From contig JAJZWS010000008.1 of assembly GCA_021846565.1 (NCBI GenBank), forward strand, positions 1 through 64,000: 64,000 bases of DNA. Reading direction: 5' to 3'. The DNA comes from Bacillota bacterium (GTDB taxonomy: Bacteria; Bacillota; Sulfobacillia; Sulfobacillales; JAIMBI01). Below are positions 54,601 through 62,964 of this stretch, in pieces. A model generated the notes under the pieces. That model ran no database searches. It was not told the origin of the DNA and saw only the letters and a list, made by a program, of their open reading frames with translations. The position numbers and the translations under genes were made by a program. How positions within the stretch are numbered: position 1 is the first letter of the stretch; each line of letters starts with the position of its first letter.

Positions 54601-55036
54601 GTGATCATACGTGATTTGACCAACCTCGCATGGCAACGGGACACCGACGCCCACGATGTGAAAGACACCTGGCCGGGATCCCCACGGCTGCTGGTCCCGT
54701 GCTCCACCCGGCTCGGACCGGCCCACGACGTGGCGCTGGTGATCCTGCGTGGCGAAGGCGAGATGAGCTGGGGGCATGCGCGCTTGCCGGTCCAAGGCAG
54801 CCTGACGGTGCGGGTCGGCGCCGCCACTGGGATGGAGAACGCCCCGGCCGGGGGTGGACATGGTGGTGATGGATTGATCCCGCCAGGATGGCGGTCGCCC
54901 CCGCGACGAGACGCCTCCCGAGCTGGCCGCGGCCTCCGAGACCGCGGCGCCCGTCCTGACGGCACACGGCGTGGAAATGCCTGACGCCCCATGGATTGTC
55001 TTCGTGCACATCTCGGGCACCGCTGCCACACTCTGA
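54601..55036 (+). pseudogene. Broken hypothetical gene
   Basis: Starts at GTG 54601 with AAAGGGA upstream. The first 80 residues (MIIRDLTNLAWQRDTDAHDV, DVALVILRGEGEMSWGHARL, QGSLTVRVGAATGM) look real. Two frame changes follow between about 54840 and 54900, and the natural ending is in another frame (ETPPELAAASETAAPVLTAH, PWIVFVHISGTAATL, stop at 55034). I do not recognise the family. Sequencing error or decay cannot be separated. Confidence 0.45.
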
Positions 55037-55079
55037 GCCGTTCCTGACGGCGCAGCCCGCGACCCACCACGACCACCCC

Positions 55080-56143
55080 GTGTCGGTCCGCCGCCTTTCA
55101 GCGTTCTGTCAGGTGGTGCAGATGGGCACTCACCTGCGCCGGCAGGACGGCATCCATCGGGCGGTCAGCCTGCCGAGCGCGCCGAGCCGTGGCGGCTGCC
55201 GTCGCCCTGGGACGTCACCCTCCTGCTGGATCCGCACCCGCCCCTGATCAAGGTGTTCCTCGACCCGGTCCTGTCCGTGGTTCACGCATGCCCACCCCCG
55301 AAGGGTCATCCGCATTCTCCTAGACCAGTTCTTGCTCCCGGATGAGTCCGCCGAACCTTCCACCGTCCCGCCCGGGATGACGCCTCGGCCCCGCAACCCG
55401 GCGTCGCGTGGAGGCGCTTTCATTGTCACCCAGAGCGAGGCAGGGCTGGCCGTGAGACGGGGCTGGCATTGGGTGGTCGGCCTGGACGGGTCAGCCCACG
55501 CCGCACCACCAGGTGACGGCCGTGCGGATCCATGGGCATGGCTTCCGCCCCTGCTGGGCCGTTTTGTCCCCTCGGCCCTCACGGTGTCGGTAGCGTTGCC
55601 TCGCGGGTCGGCACCCACCCCCTGGCCACCATCCCATCCGATGCGTTGGGCACCCCCATGGCGTGGCCGCTGGAGGTGGGTCAGGTTGAGGAGGTCGTCC
55701 CCCTGCCCGCTGGCAAGCTCTCCGCCTGGTTCATCCACCACATGACGACGCTGGGCCACCGCAACGCGGGCTCCGGTACGGCGTCCACGGCGGGTGGGGC
55801 CGCGGTGCCCTCGCTCCTGTTTGCCTGCCGTCGCCGCTGGCGACGCTCTCCATCACCGTGGCCTGGATCCCGGCCGGACCAAGCCGCAGCGTGGTCACCT
55901 ACTGGGTGACCGACCTGCGGCTCCCGGCGCGCCCCGCGGGAGCCCAGCTGCCTCGCCGTCACCGAGGTGCAGTTGACCCTCATCACCACCACGGGTCAGC
56001 ACAGCACCGTGCTCACGGGCGGATGCGGGCTCACGGTCAACGGCGTGTCCCTGTGGGACGCCACCGGCGCCGTGACCAATCAGACCGACGGACTGTTCCC
56101 GAAGGAAGCGCACGGGCCGCCTTCGACAGAAGGCGCGCCGTAG
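55080..56143 (+). pseudogene. Decayed coding region, unidentified
   Basis: Natural-looking segments occur in succession in different plus frames: PSPWDVTLLLDPHPPLIKVF near 55200, RVIRILLDQFLLPDESAEPS near 55310, MAWPLEVGQVEEVVPLPAGK then AWFIHHMTTLG near 55700, ATLSITVAWIPAGPSRSVVT near 55860, and AVTEVQLTLITTTGQHSTVL through WDATGAVTNQTDG ending at the TAG 56141-56143. These resemble repetitive extracytoplasmic or virion proteins in tone only. It is adjacent to another broken gene. Confidence 0.4.
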
Positions 56144-56154
56144 GCCCCCCCGCG

Positions 56155-56967
56155 TCAGTGCCGTCCCGTGGTCCGAAGCCAGTCGGCCAGGATGCGGTTG
56201 AACTCCGCCGGCCGTTCCAGGCTGGGCAGATGGGCGGCGTCGTTGATGACCGCGCCCGTGGCGCGCGGCAGAGTCCGCATCAAAAAGTCAGCGGTCTCGC
56301 GAACGTCAGCACAGTCCTGGTCCCCGACCACCACCAGCACGGGGATCTCCAATGCCGAGAGCGCGTCCACGTCCGACTCCCGGCCATCCAGGTACTCGAC
56401 CGGGGTATCCTCATACGCAAACTTGGTCCGGTTCATTTCACGGGCCAGCGCTCGCACCTCCGCCGGCACCGACGAGGCGTCGCGCCTAAGCCCCACCACC
56501 CAAGCTTTTTCTTCCAGGTCCAGCACACTCTCGTAGTCGTGCGCCGTGTAAGCTTCCTCAATCTGGTCGAACAGGGGATCGAGCGGCGACGCCGCCTGAA
56601 ATCCAGACACTCCTGCTCCCACCAGCACCAAGCGCTCCACGCGCTCGGGATGCGTCACGGCGGCGTGCAGCACGGTGCCACCTCCAAAGGAGCAGCCCAC
56701 CAGCGTGGCCCGTGGCACCCCGAGCGTGTCCATCAGGGCGATGAGGTCGTCGGTGTAGGAGAGCGGCCCCGCGACGTGCGGCGAGTGCCCAAAGCCCCGC
56801 GCGTCGTAGCGGATGGTGCGGTGGGTCTCCGCCAGCCACGGCATCTGCGCGTCCCACATCCGGTGGTCCGCCACGCCCGCGTGGACCAGCACGACCACAG
56901 GCCCCGTCCCCTGCTCCTCCGCATACAGCACCACCCGACCGGCATGAATCGCCATCGATGTCGTCAT
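56155..56967 (-). CDS. Alpha/beta-fold hydrolase
   Basis: 270 residues. Strand order and HG-equivalent VVVLVHAGVADHRMWDAQMP, RTIRYDARGFGHS, the nucleophile elbow VGCSFGGGTVLHAA (Ser about 96), the acid in VVVGDQDCADV and the His in INDAAHLPSLERP. Typical of enol-lactonase or esterase-like hydrolases. AAGGGGG precedes ATG 56967. Its 5' leader has two strong hairpins. Confidence 0.9.
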   Translation of the reverse strand: MTTSMAIHAGRVVLYAEEQGTGPVVVLVHAGVADHRMWDAQMPWLAETHRTIRYDARGFGHSPHVAGPLSYTDDLIALMDTLGVPRATLVGCSFGGGTVLHAAVTHPERVERLVLVGAGVSGFQAASPLDPLFDQIEEAYTAHDYESVLDLEEKAWVVGLRRDASSVPAEVRALAREMNRTKFAYEDTPVEYLDGRESDVDALSALEIPVLVVVGDQDCADVRETADFLMRTLPRATGAVINDAAHLPSLERPAEFNRILADWLRTTGRH

Positions 56968-57370
56968 GATTGGTCCCCCTTGCTTGGTCGGGCTTCCCAC
57001 ATTCAAACATAAGTTCCCCCATCGTGCATGCAACAGGGCCGCCTTGGCAGGGCGGCCCGCCTCCGTCCACGGGGTTCGGCCCACCCCACGCCCAGAGGAC
57101 GCACCCTGTGGTGGGCCCTCTGGGCGCGGACGACGAGCCAGTCGCCTGGGCGACCCATGCTCAAGCCCGTCCCATGCGACGAGCTGACGATTCACGGCCC
57201 GCGCGGGGACCTCTTTGGGATGCAAACGCCTCCGGAGTGCCGGCGGTGAGGACGACCTTGCTGCCGCGGATGGTCTGGCCCTGGTACTCAATGATAGGCG
57301 CATGATGGGCGCGTCGGGGCCGGCCCCGGCAGCTCGTCACGGTCGCAGCTGTTGACCGGAAGCGGCCGCA
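56968..57370. other. Leader region with two strong hairpins
   Basis: No gene is assigned to these 400 bases. Two perfect stems occur: GGGCCGCC/GGCGGCCC (57036-57058, loop 7) and CGCCCAGAGG/CCTCTGGGCG (57089-57126, loop 18). They lie in the expected 5' leader of the hydrolase. They could be a structured regulator or terminator of upstream transcription. Confidence 0.45.
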
Positions 57371-58291
57371 TCACCGGTCGCCGGAAGGCCCGCCGTGCCA
57401 CTCCTGGGCCAGCAGGGCGTACACCACCTCGTCCTGCCACTCGCCCTTCACCCATTCACTCTCCTGAAAATAGGCTTCCCGCCGCATGCCCAACCGTTCC
57501 AGCACGTGCGCCGATGCCTGGTTTCGCGCTTCCAGCCGGCCCACGATGCGATGGAGCCCCACGGTGTCAAACCCAATGGCCAACAGCGTCTCAGCCCCCT
57601 CCGTCGCATAGCCCCGCCCCTGGTGATCCGGGTGCACGATGAACCCCACTTCCCCCTGGCGGTGGGGGCCGTCCGCCCAGGCAAGCGTCACATGCCCCAC
57701 GGCCTGTCCCCCGTCCCGAGTGACCATGACCAGCTGCAATACATCCCCCGGCGCAACGAGCGCCACGCGGCTCTTCCGCGCCGGCATCGCCTGGGCGACC
57801 TCCTCGGCGGTCAGAGTCGGCTCATACAGCCACCGCACCACCTCGGGACGGGCCATCAGGTCGACCAGAAACGACTGGTCCCCGTCCTCAAACGGGCGAA
57901 GCCTGAGACGCGGCGTCGCGATGGGCCCGGACCACCGAAATGCGCCCGATGCCCCACCGGAAGTTGGAGGGGTCTCCATCGCGAAACCCTCCTCAGTTTC
58001 CTCAGTTTTTTCAGTTTTCGCACGTGATAACGAGTCCGGCGGTCTCGGGCCCTCGCGCAACACCAGGAGGCGGTCCAGCTGCTGGCGCTGCTCATTCAGC
58101 CAAGCTTGCCGAAGCGTTTCCTCGGAGGGGGGATTCACCTGGGAGAGCGACAACAGCCGCCGACGCCGCCTGGCGTCCGCCGCCACCCGCCGTTCGAAGG
58201 CGCCCGTCTGCCACCACACGTCCACCGCTCCGGCGATGGCCGCCAGCACCAAGAGCACCTCTAAGCCCCGGACCACCAGGGCGAACGGCAT
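57371..58291 (-). CDS. Membrane-anchored GNAT acetyltransferase (RimJ/RimL-like)
   Basis: 306 residues. The first 100 have a membrane helix (ALVVRGLEVLLVLAAIAGAV) and a basic, helical cytosolic part. The last 190 form a RimJ/RimL-type GNAT domain: TPRLRLRPFEDGDQSFLVDL, EVGFIVHPDHQGRGYATEGA (acetyl-CoA site) and LEARNQASAHVLERLGMRRE. The junction is a linker rich in Lys, Thr and Glu made by short DNA repeats. An internal ATG 57979 has GAGGAGGG just upstream and could start a soluble GNAT alone. GGGGAGG precedes ATG 58291. Confidence 0.8.
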   Translation of the reverse strand: MPFALVVRGLEVLLVLAAIAGAVDVWWQTGAFERRVAADARRRRRLLSLSQVNPPSEETLRQAWLNEQRQQLDRLLVLREGPRPPDSLSRAKTEKTEETEEGFAMETPPTSGGASGAFRWSGPIATPRLRLRPFEDGDQSFLVDLMARPEVVRWLYEPTLTAEEVAQAMPARKSRVALVAPGDVLQLVMVTRDGGQAVGHVTLAWADGPHRQGEVGFIVHPDHQGRGYATEGAETLLAIGFDTVGLHRIVGRLEARNQASAHVLERLGMRREAYFQESEWVKGEWQDEVVYALLAQEWHGGPSGDR

Positions 58292-58333
58292 GAGGACCGC
58301 CTCCCCGCTGCCTGGCAGTATAGCGGTGGGCGC

Positions 58334-58855
58334 CTACGGGGTAAAACGGCGGCGGCATTCGCCCAGCACGGTGAGCGCCCGCTCCGCGGTCCGCCACTCG
58401 CCCACCATGGTGGGCAGCCCCTGCAGCTCTTTGTACGTGGAGAAGAAGTGTACGATTTCCTTCAGCGTGTGGGCCGGCAGGTCTTCCAGCGTGACGACCC
58501 CGTCATACCGAGGGTCGTCAGCGGCCACGGCAAACAGCTTGTCATCGACGCCGTGCTCGTCATGCATCTCCAGGAGGCCCACGATGCGGGCGCGCAGCTG
58601 GCAGCCGGGAAACGTGGGCTGCGTGATCATGACGATCACGTCCAAGGGGTCGCCGTCCTCGGCCAGGGTGTCGGGAACGAACCCGTAGTCTGCCGGGTAG
58701 TGAAAGGGCGAATACAGCACCCGGTCCAGCCGGATGCGGCCTGTGTGATGATCTAGTTCATACTTGTTCTGACTGCCGCTCGGGATCTCGATCACCGCCT
58801 CCACCGTGTTGGCGGTGATACCCGCCGCCCCCGTTGTCTTGGGAACGTCACTCAT
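58334..58855 (-). CDS. ppa: Inorganic pyrophosphatase (family I)
   Basis: 173 residues. Hydrolyses pyrophosphate to drive biosynthesis. VEAVIEIPSGSQNKYELDHH, FHYPADYGFVPDTLAEDGDPLDVIVM with the catalytic D-x-D-P-x-D motif, and the closing HTLKEIVHFFSTYKELQG. ATG 58855 starts the normal family N-terminus. It may support the AMP-forming ligase nearby. Confidence 0.96.
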   Translation of the reverse strand: MSDVPKTTGAAGITANTVEAVIEIPSGSQNKYELDHHTGRIRLDRVLYSPFHYPADYGFVPDTLAEDGDPLDVIVMITQPTFPGCQLRARIVGLLEMHDEHGVDDKLFAVAADDPRYDGVVTLEDLPAHTLKEIVHFFSTYKELQGLPTMVGEWRTAERALTVLGECRRRFTP

Positions 58856-58945
58856 CGAAACACCTCCCAAGTTGCTTGAGATCCCTACTGTCCTTGGTCA
58901 TGCCGAAACCGCGCCCGCCTCATCGCTGTTCTCGCTGCGTCACGT

Positions 58946-59719
58946 TTAGTGTCCCTCGAAGTGGGGCGGACGCTTGTCCAAGAACGCCTGCATCCCTTCT
59001 TTCTGGTCCTCCGTGGCGAACAACAGCGCAAACAGGCGGCGCTCGTGCAAGAGGCCGGTTTCCACCGTACTGTCCAAGCTGAACAGCACCGACTCCTTCG
59101 CGAGCGCCAGCGCCATCGGCGGCCCCCCCGCCAGCTCCGTCGCCCAGCGCATGGCCTCCGTCAGATAATGCTCGGCCGCCACGACCCGGTTGACCAGCCC
59201 CCACGCGTGGGCCTCCTGGGCCGTGAGGTGGCGCCCACTCAGGACCAGATCCATCGCCCGCACCTTGCCCACGGTGCGGGTGAGCCGCTGCGTGCCCCCC
59301 GCGCCCGGCATGACCCCAATGCGGATTTCCGGCTGTCCAAAGCGCGCCGTCTCCGACGCCACCAGCAAATCGCAACTCATCGCCAACTCCATCCCGCCTC
59401 CCAGTGCCCACCCCGACACCGCACCGATGAGCGGCTTGGAGAAGCGGCGAATGGCCTCCCAGCGGGTGAGTTGGCGGGAGCGGAGCATTTCCGCCGCACC
59501 CTGATCCTTCATCTCGGCAATGTCGGCCCCGGCGGCAAACGCGCGTTCGCTGCCCGTAAGCACCACCACGCGCACGCTCTCGTCGTGGTCCCAGTCGGAC
59601 AGCACGGCGGCCAGGGCGTCCATGACCTCGCTGTTCAAGGCGTTCAAAACGTGGGGGCGGTTCAGCCGAATCACCCCAACCGGTCCTTCATGCCCTGTCA
59701 GCACCACCGCGTCGCTCAC
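58946..59719 (-). CDS. Enoyl-CoA hydratase/isomerase
   Basis: 257 residues of the crotonase family. GPVGVIRLNRPHVLNALNSE, the oxyanion loop RAFAAGADIAEMKD, and WALGGGMELAMSCDLLVASE with PEIRIGVMPGAGGTQRL carrying the two Glu. This fits enoyl-CoA hydratase in fatty-acid or phenylacetate breakdown (PaaF/PaaG-like). ATG 59719 overlaps the EthD stop. Confidence 0.92.
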   Translation of the reverse strand: MSDAVVLTGHEGPVGVIRLNRPHVLNALNSEVMDALAAVLSDWDHDESVRVVVLTGSERAFAAGADIAEMKDQGAAEMLRSRQLTRWEAIRRFSKPLIGAVSGWALGGGMELAMSCDLLVASETARFGQPEIRIGVMPGAGGTQRLTRTVGKVRAMDLVLSGRHLTAQEAHAWGLVNRVVAAEHYLTEAMRWATELAGGPPMALALAKESVLFSLDSTVETGLLHERRLFALLFATEDQKEGMQAFLDKRPPHFEGH

Positions 59720-60024
59720 GACGGCACCACCTCCTGCACGACCATGTCAAACAAGTCCGCCGCAAACGCGCGAACATCGCGTCCCGCCGCCCGGCCCGCC
59801 TCCGACGCCATCGCGGCGTCGAGCTGGGTGCGGTCGGCAAACGTGAGCCAGGCGAGGTAGAACCACTCGTCGGAACCCACCAGCGACGCCCGCACGGGCC
59901 CATGCTGGAAGGCCACCAGCCCGGGAAACCTTTCGACCAGCGGCGCGTGGACACGCGCATAGTGTTCCAGGAAGGCCTCGGGATCCGGAGGTCGCCGGTA
60001 CAACACCACCAGGTTAACGGCCAC
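59716..60024 (-). CDS. EthD-family protein
   Basis: 102 residues. A dimeric ferredoxin-like alpha/beta barrel: VNLVVLYRRPPDPEAFLEHY, HAPLVERFPGLVAFQHGP. EthD proteins accompany degradative operons; function is poorly known. ATGA overlap with the following hydratase gene. Confidence 0.85.
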   Translation of the reverse strand: MAVNLVVLYRRPPDPEAFLEHYARVHAPLVERFPGLVAFQHGPVRASLVGSDEWFYLAWLTFADRTQLDAAMASEAGRAAGRDVRAFAADLFDMVVQEVVPS

Positions 60025-60051
60025 CGTCCACCTGCCTTTCTCCCTGCCGCC

Positions 60052-61350
60052 TCATACCGAGGCCCCCTCGACGTTCGCCCGCTGATCCACCACCCGCACC
60101 GCCTTGCCCTCGGAACGCGGCAACGTTCCCGGCGCTTCCACCACCACCTGGAGCGTCAAACCCAGCTCGGCCCGAATACGACCCACCACCGCGGCCGTCA
60201 CACCCTCGGCCACGGGGCCGGGATGTCGCTCGACGAAGACGGTGGCCACGTCCAGCCCGTCGCCCGACCGGGTCAGCACCACGCGCCAATGGGGCGCCAA
60301 CATGGGGAATGACAGCAGGATGCGTTCAATCTCACTCGGGAACACATTCACTCCCCGCACGATGAGCATGTCGTCGACGCGGCCGGCGACGCGCGACATG
60401 CGCCGGTGCGTGCGGCCACAGCGGCAGGGTTGGTCGGCGTCCATCAGGCTTACCAGGTCCCCAGTGCGGTACCGCAGCAGCGGCATGGCTTCTTTAGAGA
60501 GCGTGGTCAGCACCAACTCCCCCACCTCGCCCGGCGCACACGCCCCGCCGCTCTTGGGGTCCACCACCTCTGGATAGAAATGGTCCTCGAAGATGTGGAG
60601 GCCATGCTGTTCCTCCTGGCACTCGATGGCCACCCCTGGGCCGACAATCTCGGACAGGCCATAGATGTCCACGGCTTTCACATGGAGGCGCGCTTCAATC
60701 CGGTCGCGCATCGCCTCGGTCCACGGCTCCGCTCCCAGCACCGCATAGGCGAGGGATTGCTGGGCGGGATCGACCCTCATATCCGCCATCGTGTCCGCCA
60801 AGCGCAGGGCAAACGACGGCGTGCACGACAGCCCGTCGGGCTTCAAGTCCTGGATGAGGGTCACCTGGCGCCGCGTCGCGCCACCCGACACCGGCACCAC
60901 CGTCATCCCCAGCCGCTCGGCGCCCTGGTGCAGGCCCAACCCTCCGGTGAAGAGACCGTAGCCGTAGGCGTTGTGGAGCCGATGGCCAGGCCGGGCGCCC
61001 GCGGCCGCCAACGACCGGGCTACGACGTCCGCCCACACCGCGAGGTCTTCATCCGTGTACGCCACGACCGTGGGTTTGCCGCGGGTGCCGGACGAGGCGT
61101 GCAACCGCCGCACGGCCGGAGCTGGCACCGCCAGAAACCCCAACGGATAGGCGTCGCGAAGGTTGGCCTTGGTTGTAAACGGCATGTCCGCCAGCGCGGC
61201 CCGCGGCTCTGCCCTGACCGCCCGTGAATCCGGCACCGCCCCTCGATAGAACGGCGACGCCCCCAGACGTTCCCAGAGACGACGGAGCCGTTCGTCCTGC
61301 AGACGGTTCAGGTCACCCCGCGGCAGCGCTTCCCACTCCGGTTGAAACAT
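60052..61350 (-). CDS. paaK: Phenylacetate-CoA ligase
   Basis: 432 residues of the PaaK branch of adenylate-forming enzymes. PEWEALPRGDLNRLQDERLR start, HASSGTRGKPTVVAYTDEDL (P-loop), NAYGYGLFTGGLGLHQGAE, VDIYGLSEIVGPGVAIECQE and the C-terminal RVAGRVDDMLIVRGVNVFPS. It forms phenylacetyl-CoA or a related aryl-CoA. GGAGGAGG precedes ATG 61350. The three-gene unit with EthD and enoyl-CoA hydratase suggests aromatic acid catabolism. Confidence 0.93.
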   Translation of the reverse strand: MFQPEWEALPRGDLNRLQDERLRRLWERLGASPFYRGAVPDSRAVRAEPRAALADMPFTTKANLRDAYPLGFLAVPAPAVRRLHASSGTRGKPTVVAYTDEDLAVWADVVARSLAAAGARPGHRLHNAYGYGLFTGGLGLHQGAERLGMTVVPVSGGATRRQVTLIQDLKPDGLSCTPSFALRLADTMADMRVDPAQQSLAYAVLGAEPWTEAMRDRIEARLHVKAVDIYGLSEIVGPGVAIECQEEQHGLHIFEDHFYPEVVDPKSGGACAPGEVGELVLTTLSKEAMPLLRYRTGDLVSLMDADQPCRCGRTHRRMSRVAGRVDDMLIVRGVNVFPSEIERILLSFPMLAPHWRVVLTRSGDGLDVATVFVERHPGPVAEGVTAAVVGRIRAELGLTLQVVVEAPGTLPRSEGKAVRVVDQRANVEGASV

Positions 61351-61457
61351 ACGACGCCTCCTCCACGATGAGCGGGAGTTGGGCGGACCCCGCCGCCCAT
61401 CCCGCTTCGTCCCCGCCATTTTAACGCCTAGCGCGCCGGTCCGGTTGGACCGCCGGG

Positions 61458-62720
61458 CTATCCCGCGGCAGACGAGGCCATTCCCGGGATGCTGCCCGCC
61501 CGGATGAGTACGGCCAGCGCGTCCGCCAGCTCCACCACCGCCCGCCGCTCCTCGGCCAGCGTGTTGCGCGGCCCGCCAATCTCCACCTGCACGTCGGCCG
61601 GCAGGAGCTGCTGATTGTACCGGTAGGGCACCGTCTCCACACCGGGGCTTCGCACGATGCCGGGCGCGAGCTGGCTCAATTCCCGCGACAGCGCCAAGGC
61701 GAAGGCCAGATTTTCATGCCAGTGGGGATTCGGGAGCAGCTGACTGGTGCCCACCACCAGCAGAATCCGGGCGGTCGGCTGGCCGCCCAACGCAAGCGTG
61801 GTGGCGGCGGCCGCGGCGTGCCCCCGGTGCACGTCCAGCAGTATTTTGACCGTAGGCCACCAGCGCATCAGGGTTTTAGCGGTGCCTAACGCCATCGTAT
61901 AACTGGCCAACAGCCCATGCTGCATGTTGTCCACCCGACTCTGCACCACGGGGATGCCCCCAAGCGATAAGTCCTGGGCGAGCCACCATCCCACCTGGAC
62001 GACGGTGTGGGGCCAGTCCGTGGAATACGCGAGCGTGGCCCCTGCCGGCAGCGTGGGCAGGAACGCCTCATGCGAATGCGACTGATAAATGCCCACTAGG
62101 GGCCTGGCCCCCAGCTGGGCCCATACGCGCCCGTGGTCGCCCGGCAGCCCGGGAGCGGTCGTGCGCAGGGCCGGCGGCAGGTGCACCGGGGGCCCGGCCG
62201 CCACGGGGAGCGCCCCCACCGGCGGAATCGCCGACGACAGCAGGCGGTTTAGATTGTTGAGCGGGGTACCAGTCAGCGCGGCCACGCCGTCCGCCGCCAA
62301 TCCCTGCCAGTGCACGGGCCAGGGGGACGGCAACTGTCCATCGGCCCACGACAGCAGTGGCAGACCCGCGTCCAACCAGTCGCGACCCGTCTTTGGTCCC
62401 ACCGTCAAGCGTGAAAGCCACCGAGCCCATCCACTGGGTTGGCCGGACGCCACCCGAGCCGTCACGGGAACCACCCGCGGCGCCGGTGCCGTCCCGCTGG
62501 CCATCAGGACGGCTAATGCCAAGACCGCCACCAGACCATAACTGGTGAGGGCCGACCACGCGCTTTCCGCCGTGGGCGGCCGACGCGCGGCCGGCGGCTC
62601 ACTGGGCGATGGGTCCGGGGACCGGTCGGCGCGCGTCGGGGCCGCAGGCGACAAGGGAGGCGCCTGCGTCCAGGGCACCCGCCGCCATCGAGACCGAGTC
62701 CCCCAGAGCGGTCGTGCCAT
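61458..62720 (-). CDS. spoIIP: Stage II sporulation protein P
   Basis: 420 residues. Cell wall amidase/endopeptidase of the engulfment complex. A long proline-rich cytosolic N-terminus is followed by one membrane helix (GLVAVLALAVLMASGTA, about residues 62-80) and the catalytic domain VGIYQSHSHEAFLPTLP, VKILLDVHRGHAAA and LAFALALSRELSQLAPGI. The zinc His residues are in SHSHE and HRGH. GGGAGGAGGG precedes ATG 62720. In Bacillus spoIIP sits just before lepA; here about 8.5 kb separates them. Confidence 0.93.
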   Translation of the reverse strand: MARPLWGTRSRWRRVPWTQAPPLSPAAPTRADRSPDPSPSEPPAARRPPTAESAWSALTSYGLVAVLALAVLMASGTAPAPRVVPVTARVASGQPSGWARWLSRLTVGPKTGRDWLDAGLPLLSWADGQLPSPWPVHWQGLAADGVAALTGTPLNNLNRLLSSAIPPVGALPVAAGPPVHLPPALRTTAPGLPGDHGRVWAQLGARPLVGIYQSHSHEAFLPTLPAGATLAYSTDWPHTVVQVGWWLAQDLSLGGIPVVQSRVDNMQHGLLASYTMALGTAKTLMRWWPTVKILLDVHRGHAAAAATTLALGGQPTARILLVVGTSQLLPNPHWHENLAFALALSRELSQLAPGIVRSPGVETVPYRYNQQLLPADVQVEIGGPRNTLAEERRAVVELADALAVLIRAGSIPGMASSAAG

Positions 62721-62964
62721 CGCTTGTCCCTCCTCCCGCCCTCGCAAGCTCACGTGATTCTGGTGCGACTGTACGGGCTCCGCCCCGCCGGTATGCCATC
62801 CCATGCCCTCGAACGATGTCGAAGTTTTGTGTACGGTAGCACGTGATGGCGCTGCTATGACGTCCTACAATAATCATGATCCACATTCACCAAGCTCTTG
62901 ATCGCCATGTTTCGACTTAAACCGGCACAACTCACTTAGCCATTTTACGGAGAGGTGGACCACT

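Noticed and set aside
55130-55759. Minus-strand frame in the decayed locus
   Set aside because: Arginine/glycine-rich without any start signal; plus-strand segments look more natural.
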